Positions 24,095-33,900 of a DNA stretch of 64,000 nt are shown one piece after another (position 1 is the stretch's first letter; each line of letters opens with the position of its first letter). The translations under genes and the position numbers were made by a program. The notes under the pieces are model-generated. The model did not search any database and was not told the DNA's origin. It saw only the letters and a list, made by a program, of their open reading frames with translations. The DNA is from Skermania sp. ID1734. Its GTDB lineage: Bacteria; Actinomycetota; Actinomycetes; Mycobacteriales; Mycobacteriaceae. The DNA lies in NCBI RefSeq assembly GCF_007489285.1, contig NZ_VLIY01000002.1:186001-250000 (forward strand), given 5' to 3'.

Positions 24095-25288
24095 TCAGTC
24101 GAGGGCGCGGCAGCGAGCCACCGGAGTGCCGACGAGTCGGAAGTCGGTATTCGTGTCCACCTCGGGATCGACTCCGGCCTGGAACAGGATGATGATGTCG
24201 GAGCCACCGAATTGGAAGTAGCCGAACTCGTCGCCCTTCGCCATGTGCGTCCCGGCAACTGCGGTGAGAACAACCGAGGCGACGTGCGCCATGCCGACTG
24301 GGATCACCGCGACCACACCGATATCGCCCATTCCGGATGCGGCGGTGTCAAGTGTGACGACGCCCCGATTTTGGGAGAATTCGAAGCCGCTGGTGGCGCT
24401 GTCCTTGGCTTTCAGCTGATGATCTTGCAGATCGACCTGCAGGAATACCTTGCCGCTGATTCCGAAGACCTCCTTGACCATCCCTGCGACCGGCAGGTGG
24501 AAACGGTGGTAAGCCGACGGGGGCAGCATGTAGTGCACGAACGTGCCGCCCGCAAAGCTGTCGGCGTACTCGCTGCCTTCGATCAACTGGCCGATGTTGC
24601 CGTACTTGTGGTTCTTCTTGATCGCCGTCGCTGGAATGTTCGAGTCGGCGTCGATCGAATACGCGTGCGCAAAGCTGCAGTCGGCGGGTGAGGTGACGAC
24701 GAGGTTGCTCGTCGGATCGGCGATGGGACGCAGGCCACCGTTGAGTTGGCGGGCGAAGAACTGATTGAACGTCTGCCATCCACTCGGCATGTTTGGCGAA
24801 CCGTTGATCATCGACTCCTCGACCCGGTACTCCGGCGCGTCAGCCAAGAAAGAGGACAAGATGTCGCGATCGAACGATTCGGGAGTGTCGAGGAAGCTGC
24901 CCCATTGCTGAGCGAATTCGGTGAGCCAGTCGCGGAAGGGTCCACAGTCCTCGCCGATGGCGCCACGATCGTCGATCTGCTGGTCGACGAGCCAGAAGAA
25001 GTGCGAGAGGCGGTCGCTCACCTCCTGCGCGTAGCGCTCGTGGGCAGGGCCGCCCTGCCACGCCGGATTGTCGGACTGGCGTGGGATCCAGCGCTGAAAT
25101 CGTCGGAGATACTCTTCGTACTCCTCGAGGTTCCGCGGCCATTCCAATGCGCCGAACAAGTCGGGATCCAAATCGTTTTCAGCACGTTTTCCCGCGCGCA
25201 CCAAGGACTCCTCGAGCCATGCCGTTAGCGTGTCGTCGCCGTCGAGAACCTGCCTCAACCCTTTGATAATCGTGTCCGTTCGACTCAC
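24095..25288 (-). CDS. psd: Phosphatidylserine decarboxylase
   Basis: 397 aa. An N-terminal PSD-associated helical domain (about 1-170) is followed by the decarboxylase domain: FNQFFARQL, SPADCSF, YHRFHLPVAG (conserved His), and near the C-terminus GYFQFGGSDIIILF. There GGS takes the place of the LGST self-cleavage motif whose Ser becomes the pyruvoyl group. It converts phosphatidylserine to phosphatidylethanolamine, or decarboxylates an amino acid, as some relatives with this N-terminal domain do. The GTG start at 25288 has CAGGAGA upstream. Confidence 0.85.
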   Translation of the reverse strand: MSRTDTIIKGLRQVLDGDDTLTAWLEESLVRAGKRAENDLDPDLFGALEWPRNLEEYEEYLRRFQRWIPRQSDNPAWQGGPAHERYAQEVSDRLSHFFWLVDQQIDDRGAIGEDCGPFRDWLTEFAQQWGSFLDTPESFDRDILSSFLADAPEYRVEESMINGSPNMPSGWQTFNQFFARQLNGGLRPIADPTSNLVVTSPADCSFAHAYSIDADSNIPATAIKKNHKYGNIGQLIEGSEYADSFAGGTFVHYMLPPSAYHRFHLPVAGMVKEVFGISGKVFLQVDLQDHQLKAKDSATSGFEFSQNRGVVTLDTAASGMGDIGVVAVIPVGMAHVASVVLTAVAGTHMAKGDEFGYFQFGGSDIIILFQAGVDPEVDTNTDFRLVGTPVARCRALD

Positions 25289-25552
25289 TGGCGATCTCCT
25301 GTCACTGGTGTCGGCGAGGACGAGCTGCTCGCTCCGACTCGCCCAGGCAATACCCACCTCCTCTCGGCGTAACACGCGCCCGATTCATCGACGTGCGGGC
25401 CTGGACTGGCCGGGTTCGCGTTCCCGGCGCGACCTGCTCATCAGCAGGATGATTTTTAGGGTGAATTTCCCGCCGTTTCGGACGGGGGATATTGCGCGGG
25501 GATCGGCTACCTCGAAACGATTGACCGACTCTGGCGGCATTGTCATCGTCAG

Positions 25553-28500
25553 GTGACTGCCGACGGGCCGAGACGGGGCACCGTGTGCACGTTCGCGGCT
25601 GCGGTGTACCTGCGGTTCGAGGGGGAGAGGGCGATTTCGCTGTACGGTAGCGCACTGGCGGCATCCCCGTTTCAGCCGTCGCTCATTCTGGAGCGCCCCC
25701 GATTGCTGGGTCGGTTGAGTTCGGATGCTCGGCTCGTGGTGGTGCGTGGGCCGCGTGGTTGCGGTAAGTCGACGTTGATCACGTCGTGGCTGGCCGGCTT
25801 CGACGGGCAGCGGCACGTGGTGCGTTTGTCCGCGCGCGGGTTGGATGCCGACGACTGGTGGGGCGGCGTTCTCGCCGCCTTGCCCACCGAAGTACTTTCG
25901 CGCGCGGGCGCCGCCGCAGGGTCTTTTGACGCGGTGGTGACCGCGCTCGACGATCTGCATGAACCGCTCGTACTCGTCGTAGACGGACTCGGTGAAAATT
26001 CAGGCGGCCGACTGGCCGAGCAATTGATTGAACTTCTCCGCCGCCACCGGCACATACGCGTCATTGCCGAGACCCACCTGCGGCCCTTCGGTCCCGCGCA
26101 GTCGGCGTCGGTCGACTATGACGAGATCGATTACCCCGAGTTGCGGTTCACTATCGATGAAGTCGCTCAGCTCCATCTCGAGGCGGGTCTGACCATCTCG
26201 GAGCAGGCCTGCCAGCGCCTGTATCGCCAAGTCTCCGGGACGGTGATGCCGACGGTGTTGGCCGTGCGAACCGCCGAACGAATCGGGCATCCGGTCATCG
26301 ACCAGTTCGGCTCGCCCTGTCCGGAATATGTGACGGCGTTGGTCGACATGGCCGAGGAGATGCTGGCCGAAAGCGAGATCGCGCCGTGGCGGACCGCCGT
26401 GACGAAGTGCGCGCTCGCACGAAAGCTCTGCGCTGACACGATCGCCATCGTCGGGATCGATGATCCGGAAACGACCTTGCCCACGCTGGAACAGCTCGGC
26501 CTGCTGCAACGTCGACGCGACAACGTCCCCGAGTGCCCGCCGGGACTGCGGTTGCCGCTGCTCGAACTCGCCCGGCGAGCGGAGCCGGTGGAAGTCCGTG
26601 AAACGCTCGATGTGCTGGCGTCACAGCGGCTTTCGGCCGACGACGTGACCGAGGCGATGCACTACGGCAGTGATGCGGGCAACTGGACACTCGTGGGCGA
26701 GATCATCGAAACCCACTTTGTGCGAATTCTCGGCGAGGATCTCGACGGCATCCACCGCGTGCTGCAGATGTTTCCCGCCGCCGACCGCGCGCCGTTCCCG
26801 ATCGTGCGCACCGTGCGGGCCATCCTGACCGGGCTCAACGAGGTGCCGATCCTGCCGGTGTTGCTGCCCGAGTCGATCGAGGAGTTGGCAGGCATCGGCG
26901 CCAGCCGCGACGCCCTCGAAACAGCCGGGCGGGGGACTATCAATGCGATCGGGTTGCGTCGCCGCGGCGCTTACCATCAGGCGGCCGTGGTTGCCGGGCG
27001 GGTCGCAACGATTCTGGATGCTGCCGAACCGCACCTCGACCCGGCATGCAGCGCTTACATGGCGGTGCTGCGCCAGCAGTTGGGCAACACCTGCCAATTG
27101 GCGGGTGCGCTGGCGCAATCCACCGCGTTGTTCCAGCAGGCATACCAGGCCGACTCGGCGTTTGCGGCCAGGTTGTCGGCGGGCTCGATCGCCCTGAACC
27201 GGGCACTGCAAGGCGACATTCGGCTGGCCGAACAATGGTTGGTCACCGAAGCCGACGAGCCCTACCAGCGCGGGCTGTGGGGCGAAACCACGCGCCTGCC
27301 GGGCCGTTGCGCGGCGGCGATCGCCGAAATGGAGTGTTTCGATATTGCTGCGGCAACCGCGATCCTCGAAGACATCGGCGAACCAGACTTCCGACAGGAG
27401 CGGTGGGCGTTCATCGCGTACGCCCGCGGACTGTGGTCGCTGCTTCGCGGCGAGCCGGTGGAGGGAATCGACTGGATCGACCGAATCATCGCCGAGCATG
27501 CCCGCTTCTACGCGCCTGACTCGCTCGCCTTCAGCTTGCTCACCGCGATGAAGGTCGATCTGGATCTCGCTGCCGGGCACACCAATGCCGCGCTGGCCAC
27601 CGTGACCGGAATCGAGGCATCTGGCTATGTTCCGCTGGCCGTCTCGCGAGCGCGCACCGAACTGCTCACCGGTCAATACGAAGCCGCTGTCGCGGCGGCA
27701 ACCGAAATTGCTTGGCGCCCAGAGTCATACCCGCGAACCCGAATCGACGCCCTGCTCATCGAAGCTGCCGCGCACGTGCACCTGGGCGATGAGACCGCAG
27801 CCGTCGACGGCTGGCGTACTGCGGTAATGATTGCCAACCGGTCCGGCTGCTGCCTGCCGTTCGTTTTCATCGACGACCGTGTTCGGGACCGGCTAACCGA
27901 ATTGTCGGGGGTAGCGCAGCCACAAAGGGTTCCGCCAACGACGGTGTTCGCGCCGGGACCATTGCCGATCGTTCGGCTGACCCCGCGTGAACAGGTCATG
28001 CTCGACAAGATCATCGAGGGCGGCACAATCGTGCAGATCGGCAAAGAGCTGCACGTTTCCACCAACACCGTCAAAACGCAGCTGCGCAGCCTGTACAAGA
28101 AGCTCGGCGCGAGCAGCAAAGAGCAGGCCATCGCCCAGGCCAAACGGTTACAGCTCGTTCACGACCGTCACGACACCGAGGCAAGCCGCGCATCCCTCGA
28201 CACCGGACCCGTCGCCGATTCCGCCGATGCTTACGAGCCATCGATATACAAAGCGCTGATCAACCAGATGTCGGTGGCGGTTGTCATCCACGGTGCGGAT
28301 GGGCGGGTTGTCGAGGCTAATCAGGCCTTCGCCGACCTGCTCGGATACACCCTGTGTGAAGCACAGAGATTAACCGCCACCGACGTCGTCCACCCCTCGG
28401 CGATGAGGGAGCGCAATGCGGACGCGACGCGCCTGATCAGCGGTTCCGTGTCGGAGTTGGCGACCGAACGCCCCTTGGTGCACAAGGACGGAACGACGCT

Positions 28501-28603
28501 GTGGGCGAAGGTGCGAAAAGCTGCGATCGAGATCGACGGTGAACCGGTCGTGATGGTGATTATCGAGAAGGCAGAACCTGGAGTCGGATTCCGAACCGGA
28601 TAA
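25553..28603 (+). CDS. MalT/LuxR-type ATP-binding regulator with C-terminal PAS domain
   Basis: About 1016 aa. Walker A GPRGCGKST (about residue 66), STAND-like ATPase and winged region, then a long TPR-like helical region (about 380-790). A LuxR helix-turn-helix follows (LTPREQVMLDKIIEG..IGKELHVSTNTVKTQLRSLYKKLG, about 807-860). Unusually, a PAS domain follows it (VVIHGADGRVVEANQAFADLLGYT, HKDGTTLWAKVRK). LuxR helices normally end such proteins. The GTG start at 25553 lacks a clear ribosome site, so the true N-terminus is uncertain. Bases 25943-26205 are duplicated inside the channel gene. The stop abuts the convergent esterase gene exactly. Confidence 0.85.
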   Translation: MTADGPRRGTVCTFAAAVYLRFEGERAISLYGSALAASPFQPSLILERPRLLGRLSSDARLVVVRGPRGCGKSTLITSWLAGFDGQRHVVRLSARGLDADDWWGGVLAALPTEVLSRAGAAAGSFDAVVTALDDLHEPLVLVVDGLGENSGGRLAEQLIELLRRHRHIRVIAETHLRPFGPAQSASVDYDEIDYPELRFTIDEVAQLHLEAGLTISEQACQRLYRQVSGTVMPTVLAVRTAERIGHPVIDQFGSPCPEYVTALVDMAEEMLAESEIAPWRTAVTKCALARKLCADTIAIVGIDDPETTLPTLEQLGLLQRRRDNVPECPPGLRLPLLELARRAEPVEVRETLDVLASQRLSADDVTEAMHYGSDAGNWTLVGEIIETHFVRILGEDLDGIHRVLQMFPAADRAPFPIVRTVRAILTGLNEVPILPVLLPESIEELAGIGASRDALETAGRGTINAIGLRRRGAYHQAAVVAGRVATILDAAEPHLDPACSAYMAVLRQQLGNTCQLAGALAQSTALFQQAYQADSAFAARLSAGSIALNRALQGDIRLAEQWLVTEADEPYQRGLWGETTRLPGRCAAAIAEMECFDIAAATAILEDIGEPDFRQERWAFIAYARGLWSLLRGEPVEGIDWIDRIIAEHARFYAPDSLAFSLLTAMKVDLDLAAGHTNAALATVTGIEASGYVPLAVSRARTELLTGQYEAAVAAATEIAWRPESYPRTRIDALLIEAAAHVHLGDETAAVDGWRTAVMIANRSGCCLPFVFIDDRVRDRLTELSGVAQPQRVPPTTVFAPGPLPIVRLTPREQVMLDKIIEGGTIVQIGKELHVSTNTVKTQLRSLYKKLGASSKEQAIAQAKRLQLVHDRHDTEASRASLDTGPVADSADAYEPSIYKALINQMSVAVVIHGADGRVVEANQAFADLLGYTLCEAQRLTATDVVHPSAMRERNADATRLISGSVSELATERPLVHKDGTTLWAKVRKAAIEIDGEPVVMVIIEKAEPGVGFRTG

Positions 28604-29821
28604 CTACCAGTACTGATGCCGTTTGCCGTCGGTATCCGCGATAAAAATGACCGCGTCGGCGCCGTTGATGACCTCCCGGCTCAGCGGGACATGGCCGGGC
28701 ACAATCGGTGTGCTGGCACCGATCGACGGCGGAAGCGCTGCGCGCAACTCCGGTGTCGGGAACAGAGCCCGCCGGCTGGTCGCCTCGGCAAGCGCACGCT
28801 GGAGTGTTCCGGGGTCGCTGTCCGGGCTCGCGTCGGTAGCCACAAAGAGGTAGCGCTCGCCAAGTGTGAGCCCAATGAGCTCGCCGGCGCTGCCCCATTG
28901 AGCCGCACGCGCACCGATCTGCATATGAGACGGCATTCGTTGTAAATGCACGTTATGCGCGAATACCAGGCAAGGCCCACGGCTACTCTCCTGCGCATCG
29001 ATCGCGTGCAGGTTCTCCGCCATCATCTCGGCGCGCACGCTGAGCATGCTCGCGATCCGATCGGGCCCGGGACTGGCCATGGCCGCGTGATAACGCAGCA
29101 GTCCCTGAGCGGTGCGTGCGTGTGAAAGTGCCTGGTCGTGGGCGCTCGGATCGGCTGGTCGCAGGCTGGGAGCCGAGCGGCGCAGCGCGCTGGCGAGATC
29201 CTCGGCGACGATGCGGAGGGCCTTGGCGCTGTCGGAATCGCCCACGGACGCCGTCGCGTCGTACATAGCCGCCGGATTCGTCCAGTCGGCATTCGAGCCC
29301 AGCAGGGAGTCGAGATCGCGGGCCGAATCCGGTCGCAGCGCCGCCGGCAGGTAATCGTTGACCGCGTACAGATGACGCCGCGGGCTCGGTATGTCGGTCT
29401 GATCGCCCGGCATATCAAAGCCGTAGAAGCGAACCCGATCCTGCGGCGCACACCGGGCGTTGTGCGTGCGGAGCCATTCGACGAGTTCACGGTTGCCAGG
29501 GATGGCGCCGAACCGATGGCTGAACCCGCTCGCGAGCACGGCGTCGATGTCGCCCGTTGTCCCGGCCACAAAGTCGTCGACCATGGATGCGGCGAAGAAG
29601 TCGATTTCCAGGGCGACCGACCGGCAGCCGCGTTCGACGAGATGGGCGAGTATCTCGTTGCGCAGCAAGGGAAATGCGGTGATCCCATGGGTCGGCTCGC
29701 CCAACGCGAACAGGGCCGGCGGCGAGCTTCGGGCGCTGAGCAACTCATCGAGGGCTCGGCCAAGCCTTTCCGGGTCGGCGATTTCGCGGCCGATTCGATG
29801 CAATGCGGCGGCAGTGGACAT
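28604..29821 (-). CDS. Erythromycin-esterase-family protein
   Basis: 405 aa. LGEPTHGITAFPLLRNEIL near residue 40 and SVALEIDFFAA contain the conserved Glu/His set of Ere-type esterases; VFAHNVHLQR carries the later conserved His. Ere enzymes open macrolide lactones, while many distant relatives have other hydrolase roles, so resistance is possible but unproved. ATG 29821 follows AGAGG by 5 nt. It is divergent from a MerR regulator across 112 bp, an arrangement common for drug-inducible resistance genes. Confidence 0.8.
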   Translation of the reverse strand: MSTAAALHRIGREIADPERLGRALDELLSARSSPPALFALGEPTHGITAFPLLRNEILAHLVERGCRSVALEIDFFAASMVDDFVAGTTGDIDAVLASGFSHRFGAIPGNRELVEWLRTHNARCAPQDRVRFYGFDMPGDQTDIPSPRRHLYAVNDYLPAALRPDSARDLDSLLGSNADWTNPAAMYDATASVGDSDSAKALRIVAEDLASALRRSAPSLRPADPSAHDQALSHARTAQGLLRYHAAMASPGPDRIASMLSVRAEMMAENLHAIDAQESSRGPCLVFAHNVHLQRMPSHMQIGARAAQWGSAGELIGLTLGERYLFVATDASPDSDPGTLQRALAEATSRRALFPTPELRAALPPSIGASTPIVPGHVPLSREVINGADAVIFIADTDGKRHQYW

Positions 29822-29847
29822 GAACACCTCTTTGCGGAAGGAACTGC

Positions 29848-29891
29848 CTTCGACAGTATCGTTGAAGAATCGGGTGAGACTTCGGTCGAAG
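29848..29891. promoter_or_regulatory. MerR-type inverted repeats between esterase and merR genes
   Basis: CTTCGAC-AGTATC-GTTGAAG at 29848-29867 is a 20-bp inverted repeat with one mismatch and a 6-nt centre. A second shorter palindrome CTTCG-GT-CGAAG lies at 29880-29891. Shared CTTCG/CGAAG arms suggest one DNA-binding protein, most simply the divergent MerR. Confidence 0.5.
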
Positions 29892-29933
29892 GAACTCGGA
29901 TAACGGAGTCAAAGCCTCAAACGGAGGTGCGCA

Positions 29934-30641
29934 CTGCGACCTATCGACCTCGCTCGCGAACACGGGTTGTCGGCACAAGCGATTCGCAATTACGAGGATG
30001 CCGGCATCCTTCCGCCGGCGCAGCGCAGCGAGGCTGGCTACCGCCGGTACACGCCGCTGCATGCGCAGGCCGTACGGACCTTCGTGTCGTTGCGCCGCGG
30101 CCACGGCCATCAGCAGGCATTGGAAATCATGCGGGCGATAAACCGGGCCGACACCGAGCACGCCTATCGACTCATTGACGCCACACACGCTGCACTGCTC
30201 GCCGAACGCGGCACCCGCAGCCAGGTCGCCGGTGCCCTTGGCAGCCTGTCTACCGCGAAACTGCTTGCCATTCACGGCCCGCCGCTATCCGTCGGTGAAC
30301 TCGCACGCCGCCTCGGCATCCACCCGGCGACGTTGCGCGCTTGGGAGCGGGAGGGCATCGTCCGACCGGAACGCGACAAGGCGACGGGTTACCGCCAATA
30401 CGGATCGGAATGCGTGCGCGATGCCGAGATTGCTCGGCAGCTACGCCGTGGCGGTTATCCGCTGCGACAGATCGCCCAGTTTGTGGAGTCGGCGCGGGAG
30501 GCTGGCGGGGCAGCGGCGTTGAGCGGCTTCCTTAGTTCGTGGCAGGACCGACTGAATACGCGCAGCCGCGACCTTCTCACCGGCGCAGCTCACCTCGACG
30601 CCTATCTCTCGGCGCTCAGTCAACTATCCGAGCACTGTTGA
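29934..30641 (+). CDS. MerR-family regulator with two helix-turn-helix domains, probable CTG start
   Basis: 235 aa from CTG 29934. The first winged HTH is PIDLAREHGLSAQAIRNYEDAGILPPA..GYRRYT; a second complete MerR HTH starts near residue 110 (LSVGELARRLGIHPATLRAWEREGIVRPER..GYRQY). An annotated start at TTG 29967 would delete the first helix. The only in-frame alternative after the TAA at 29901 is CTG 29934, which has ACGGAGG 6 nt upstream. Dual-HTH MerR proteins occur in actinobacteria. It likely controls the divergent esterase gene. Confidence 0.75.
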   Translation: MRPIDLAREHGLSAQAIRNYEDAGILPPAQRSEAGYRRYTPLHAQAVRTFVSLRRGHGHQQALEIMRAINRADTEHAYRLIDATHAALLAERGTRSQVAGALGSLSTAKLLAIHGPPLSVGELARRLGIHPATLRAWEREGIVRPERDKATGYRQYGSECVRDAEIARQLRRGGYPLRQIAQFVESAREAGGAAALSGFLSSWQDRLNTRSRDLLTGAAHLDAYLSALSQLSEHC

Positions 30642-30652
30642 GCAGCAGGAGT

Positions 30653-30793
30653 TCACTTGTCCGAATGCGAGAACAGATTTGCATAGTCCGGAAGTTCCAC
30701 GGGCGTGGTCCCCGCCTCGACAGGGTCGGCGTCAGCGGTCGCCCGCGCCGCGACGAACAATGATTGCGGGTCAGGGGTTTGTTCTGCGTCCAT
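30653..30793 (-). CDS. 46-residue unknown peptide downstream of the megasynthase
   Basis: ATG at 30793-30791 to TGA 30655-30653. GGAGCG sits 7 nt upstream. The product is acidic, without Cys, and ends LPDYANLFSHSDK; no domain is recognised. It lies 158 bp after the megasynthase stop on the same strand, beyond two hairpins, so it may be a separate unit. It is convergent with the merR gene. Coding is plausible from the ribosome site and codon bias but unproved. Confidence 0.4.
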   Translation of the reverse strand: MDAEQTPDPQSLFVAARATADADPVEAGTTPVELPDYANLFSHSDK

Positions 30794-30900
30794 GGTGACG
30801 CTCCGATCTCAGCGCCGTGACGCCGTTGTAGTGGTCTCGATCGGATTCCTTGATCCGTACCGAAGACGTCGATTCCGCGACGATATTTGCTGCGGTTCTG

Positions 30901-30945
30901 CGGCCCGTCGGGGCCGCTCGATGCCTCCACCGTACCTCAGTACGG
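30901..30945 (-). terminator. Tandem hairpins after the assembly-line operon
   Basis: CCGTAC-CTCA-GTACGG (30930-30945) begins 7 bp beyond the megasynthase stop. CGGCCC-GTCG-GGGCCG (30901-30916) follows. Both stems are perfect with 4-nt loops, suiting a tandem terminator for the 37159-30952 operon. Confidence 0.55.
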
Positions 30946-30951
30946 GCGCCA

Positions 30952-33900
30952 TCATCCGCGCGTCACGGCCAGTTCCTCGGCCAGGATCTTGACCGTGTCG
31001 CGGATTTGCTCCTCCGAGTGGCAGGAGGTGATGAAGAAGCGAAGGCGCGCAAGGTCTTCCGGCACAGCCGGATAGATGATCGGATTGACGTTGATGCCCC
31101 GCTTCAGCAGCGCATCCGAGAGCGCGAGAGTCCTTCGTGAATCACCGACGATACAAGGGATCACGGGTGTGTCATGGCTGTCGCCGGTATTGATGCCGAA
31201 CTCTTTTGCCAGTTCCAAGAACAACCGTGAATTCTTCCGCAACCGCTCCAACGCTTCTGGTTGTGCTTTCAGCTGTCGCAGCGCTGCGAGCGACGCGGCC
31301 GCGTTGGGTGGAGTGATTCCGACGCTGTACACGAACCCGGGGGTGGTGTACTTGAGGAACTGAATGAGCTCACGGCTGCCGGCGACGTAGCCTCCGCAAC
31401 CGGCCAGCGCTTTCGACATTGTTCCGCACCATAATTCGACGTCGGCACGGTCGATGCCAAAGTGCTCCCCGGCGCCGCCGCCGTGCGCGCCGAGCACGCC
31501 GATACTGTGTGCCTCGTCGATCATGAGCAGTGCCTGGTGCTTCTTCTTGACTTCTATGAATGCCGGTAGGTCGGGGATGTCGCCGTCCTGGCTGTAGACA
31601 CCCTCGATCAGGATCAGCACCCGACGGTATTGGTGGCGGACGGCCGTGAGCAGTTGGTCCAGCGCCCGGTGGTCATTGTGTGGGAAGGGATGCCGCGTCG
31701 CCCCAGAAAGCTTGCAGCCCTGCAGGATGCTGTCGTGCGCCAGGCTGTCGTGGATAACCAGGTCGTCCGGGCCCATGAGGTGCCCGATGACCGTGACGTT
31801 GGTGGCGTGTCCGCTGACCAGCGCCATCGCGTCTTCGGTGCCGATGAGCTCGGCGAGTTCGGTCTCCAGTTCGTGGTGGACGGGTTTCTCGCCGGACAGC
31901 ACCCGACTGGCCGAGCACGAACTCCCGTACGCGGCGACGGCGTCCTGGACCGCCTTGATCACGGCCGGGTGACCGGACATACCCAGATAGTTGTAGCTGG
32001 AAAAATTCACCACCTGCTGGCCGTCGATGATCGAGGTGTCTCCGGTGATGCCGTCGTTGATCATGAAGTACGGGTTGCGCACTCCGATGGCGTCGGGCAT
32101 CTTCAGCCGTTCAGCCAGCGCCTGCACTTCGGGAAAGTCGGCCACCCGATATTCCGCGGTCGGTGCCGGACGCGAATCAGGCTGCGCCACCGGCACTGCT
32201 ATGGGTTGCCTCCGTGATTCGATGTGCTCGATCAGCTCGTCGAGGGTGCGCTTTCCGGTGAGCCACTCCGACGGGATGTCCACGTCCGCGAAGCGATGGC
32301 CGAGGCCGATGAGCAAGTCACTTCGCATAATGGAATCGAAGCCGAGCTGGTCGATCGTCTTGCCGAGAGTCATCTGCTCGGCCGGAAAGCCGCTGACCCG
32401 CGTCGCCTCGGCGGACACCGCTGAGGCGATCGCCGATCGGTCGGATGCCGGCACGCTCGGTGTGGCAACAGGATTGCCGGTGCCTGCCACCGACGCAGCC
32501 AGCACGGCGGCCTGCTCGCGAAATAGCGCAATGAGTTGTTCCATGGTGGATGCCTTCGTCGATGCGGGTGGTTGGGGATGGTCGGCGGGCGCCACTGGAT
32601 CGACCCAGTAGCGGTGGGCGGTAGCGAATTCGTATCCGGGCAACCGGTGCGGTCGGCGGGATTCATTGCGGTAGAGGAGGTCCCATGTCGGCGTCGCTCC
32701 GTCTCGATACAGGGCGGCGGCGGCTTCGGCTGGGCTACCGGCAAACATCATGCGTGGGCTGGCTTCGGTGGACAGCCGCCGGACGAGGGGGGTCAGGACT
32801 TGCTTAGGTCCGATCTCGAGCACATGCGTCGTTCCAGAAGTCAGCGCCACCGTCGCTGCCGCATTGAACTCGACTGTGGCGCTGATATGTTCGATCCAGT
32901 AATCCGCGTCCATGGCCTCGTCGGAACCGAGCAGTCTGCCGCGCACGGTGGAATAGATCGGCACCGCCGACGTGCGGTAGGCGCAGTCGCCGGCTATTGC
33001 GGCGAAGTCCGCGAGCATCGGTGCCATCAACGGTGAGTGAAACGCGTGAGAAACATGGAGTCGACGAGCCGCGACACCGTCGTCACGTAGTGTCGCGGCG
33101 ATTCGATCCAGGGCCGCGACGGGACCTGACAGCACCAGATCTCGTGGGCCGTTGACCGCCGCGATCGACGTTTCGGGTTCGGCCGCAACGAGTGTGGTCA
33201 CCTTGTCGGTGCCCGCGCGGACGGCCAGCATGGTGCCGCCGACCGCTAACTGCTGCATGAGCTGACCGCGTGCGACGACGAGTCTGCACGCGGTGTCCAG
33301 GTCGAACACACCGGCCAGTGCCGCGGCAGCGTATTCGCCGATGCTGTGGCCCAGCATCCAGGCTGGTCGTAGATCCAGCTGAATGAGCGCCAGTCCCAAG
33401 GCATATTCGGCTGCGAAGATTGCTGGTTGCGCAAATTCGGTGCGGTTGAGCAGATCACGGCCGCTGAACATTACCTCCCGGATCGACTGCTGCAGGTGCG
33501 GGCGCATTCGCGAGTCCACCTCGTCGAGCGCTGCACGATAGAGATCGTCGGATTCATAGAGCGCACGGGTCATTTCCGAATGCTGCGAGCCCTGGCCGGT
33601 GAACATCCAGCCGGCGGTGACGGCGGCCGCGACACCGGTGTCGGCACCAGCTCGCAGCGTCGCGACCGCATGCTCGCGGTCTCGGGTGACGAACGCGAGA
33701 CGATACCGGCCGGACGCCTTGACGGTGTTGCTGGTCCAGCACGCCGCCGCCAGCGGCACCGATGTGTCGGACAAGTGTGCCGCCAAGGCAACGGCGTTGC
33801 GTCGCAGTCCTTCGGCATCGTTGGACGACAACGTCAGCACGCCGGCGCCGCCGGCCGCGGCCGTTGCCTCCCTGGGCACACTGCTCAGCACCAGGTGCGC

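Noticed and set aside
25433-25448. Hairpin CCTGCT-CATC-AGCAGG followed by ATGATTTTT
   Set aside because: It looks like a terminator on the plus strand, but no plus-strand gene precedes it. Between divergent psd and regulator genes its role is unclear.
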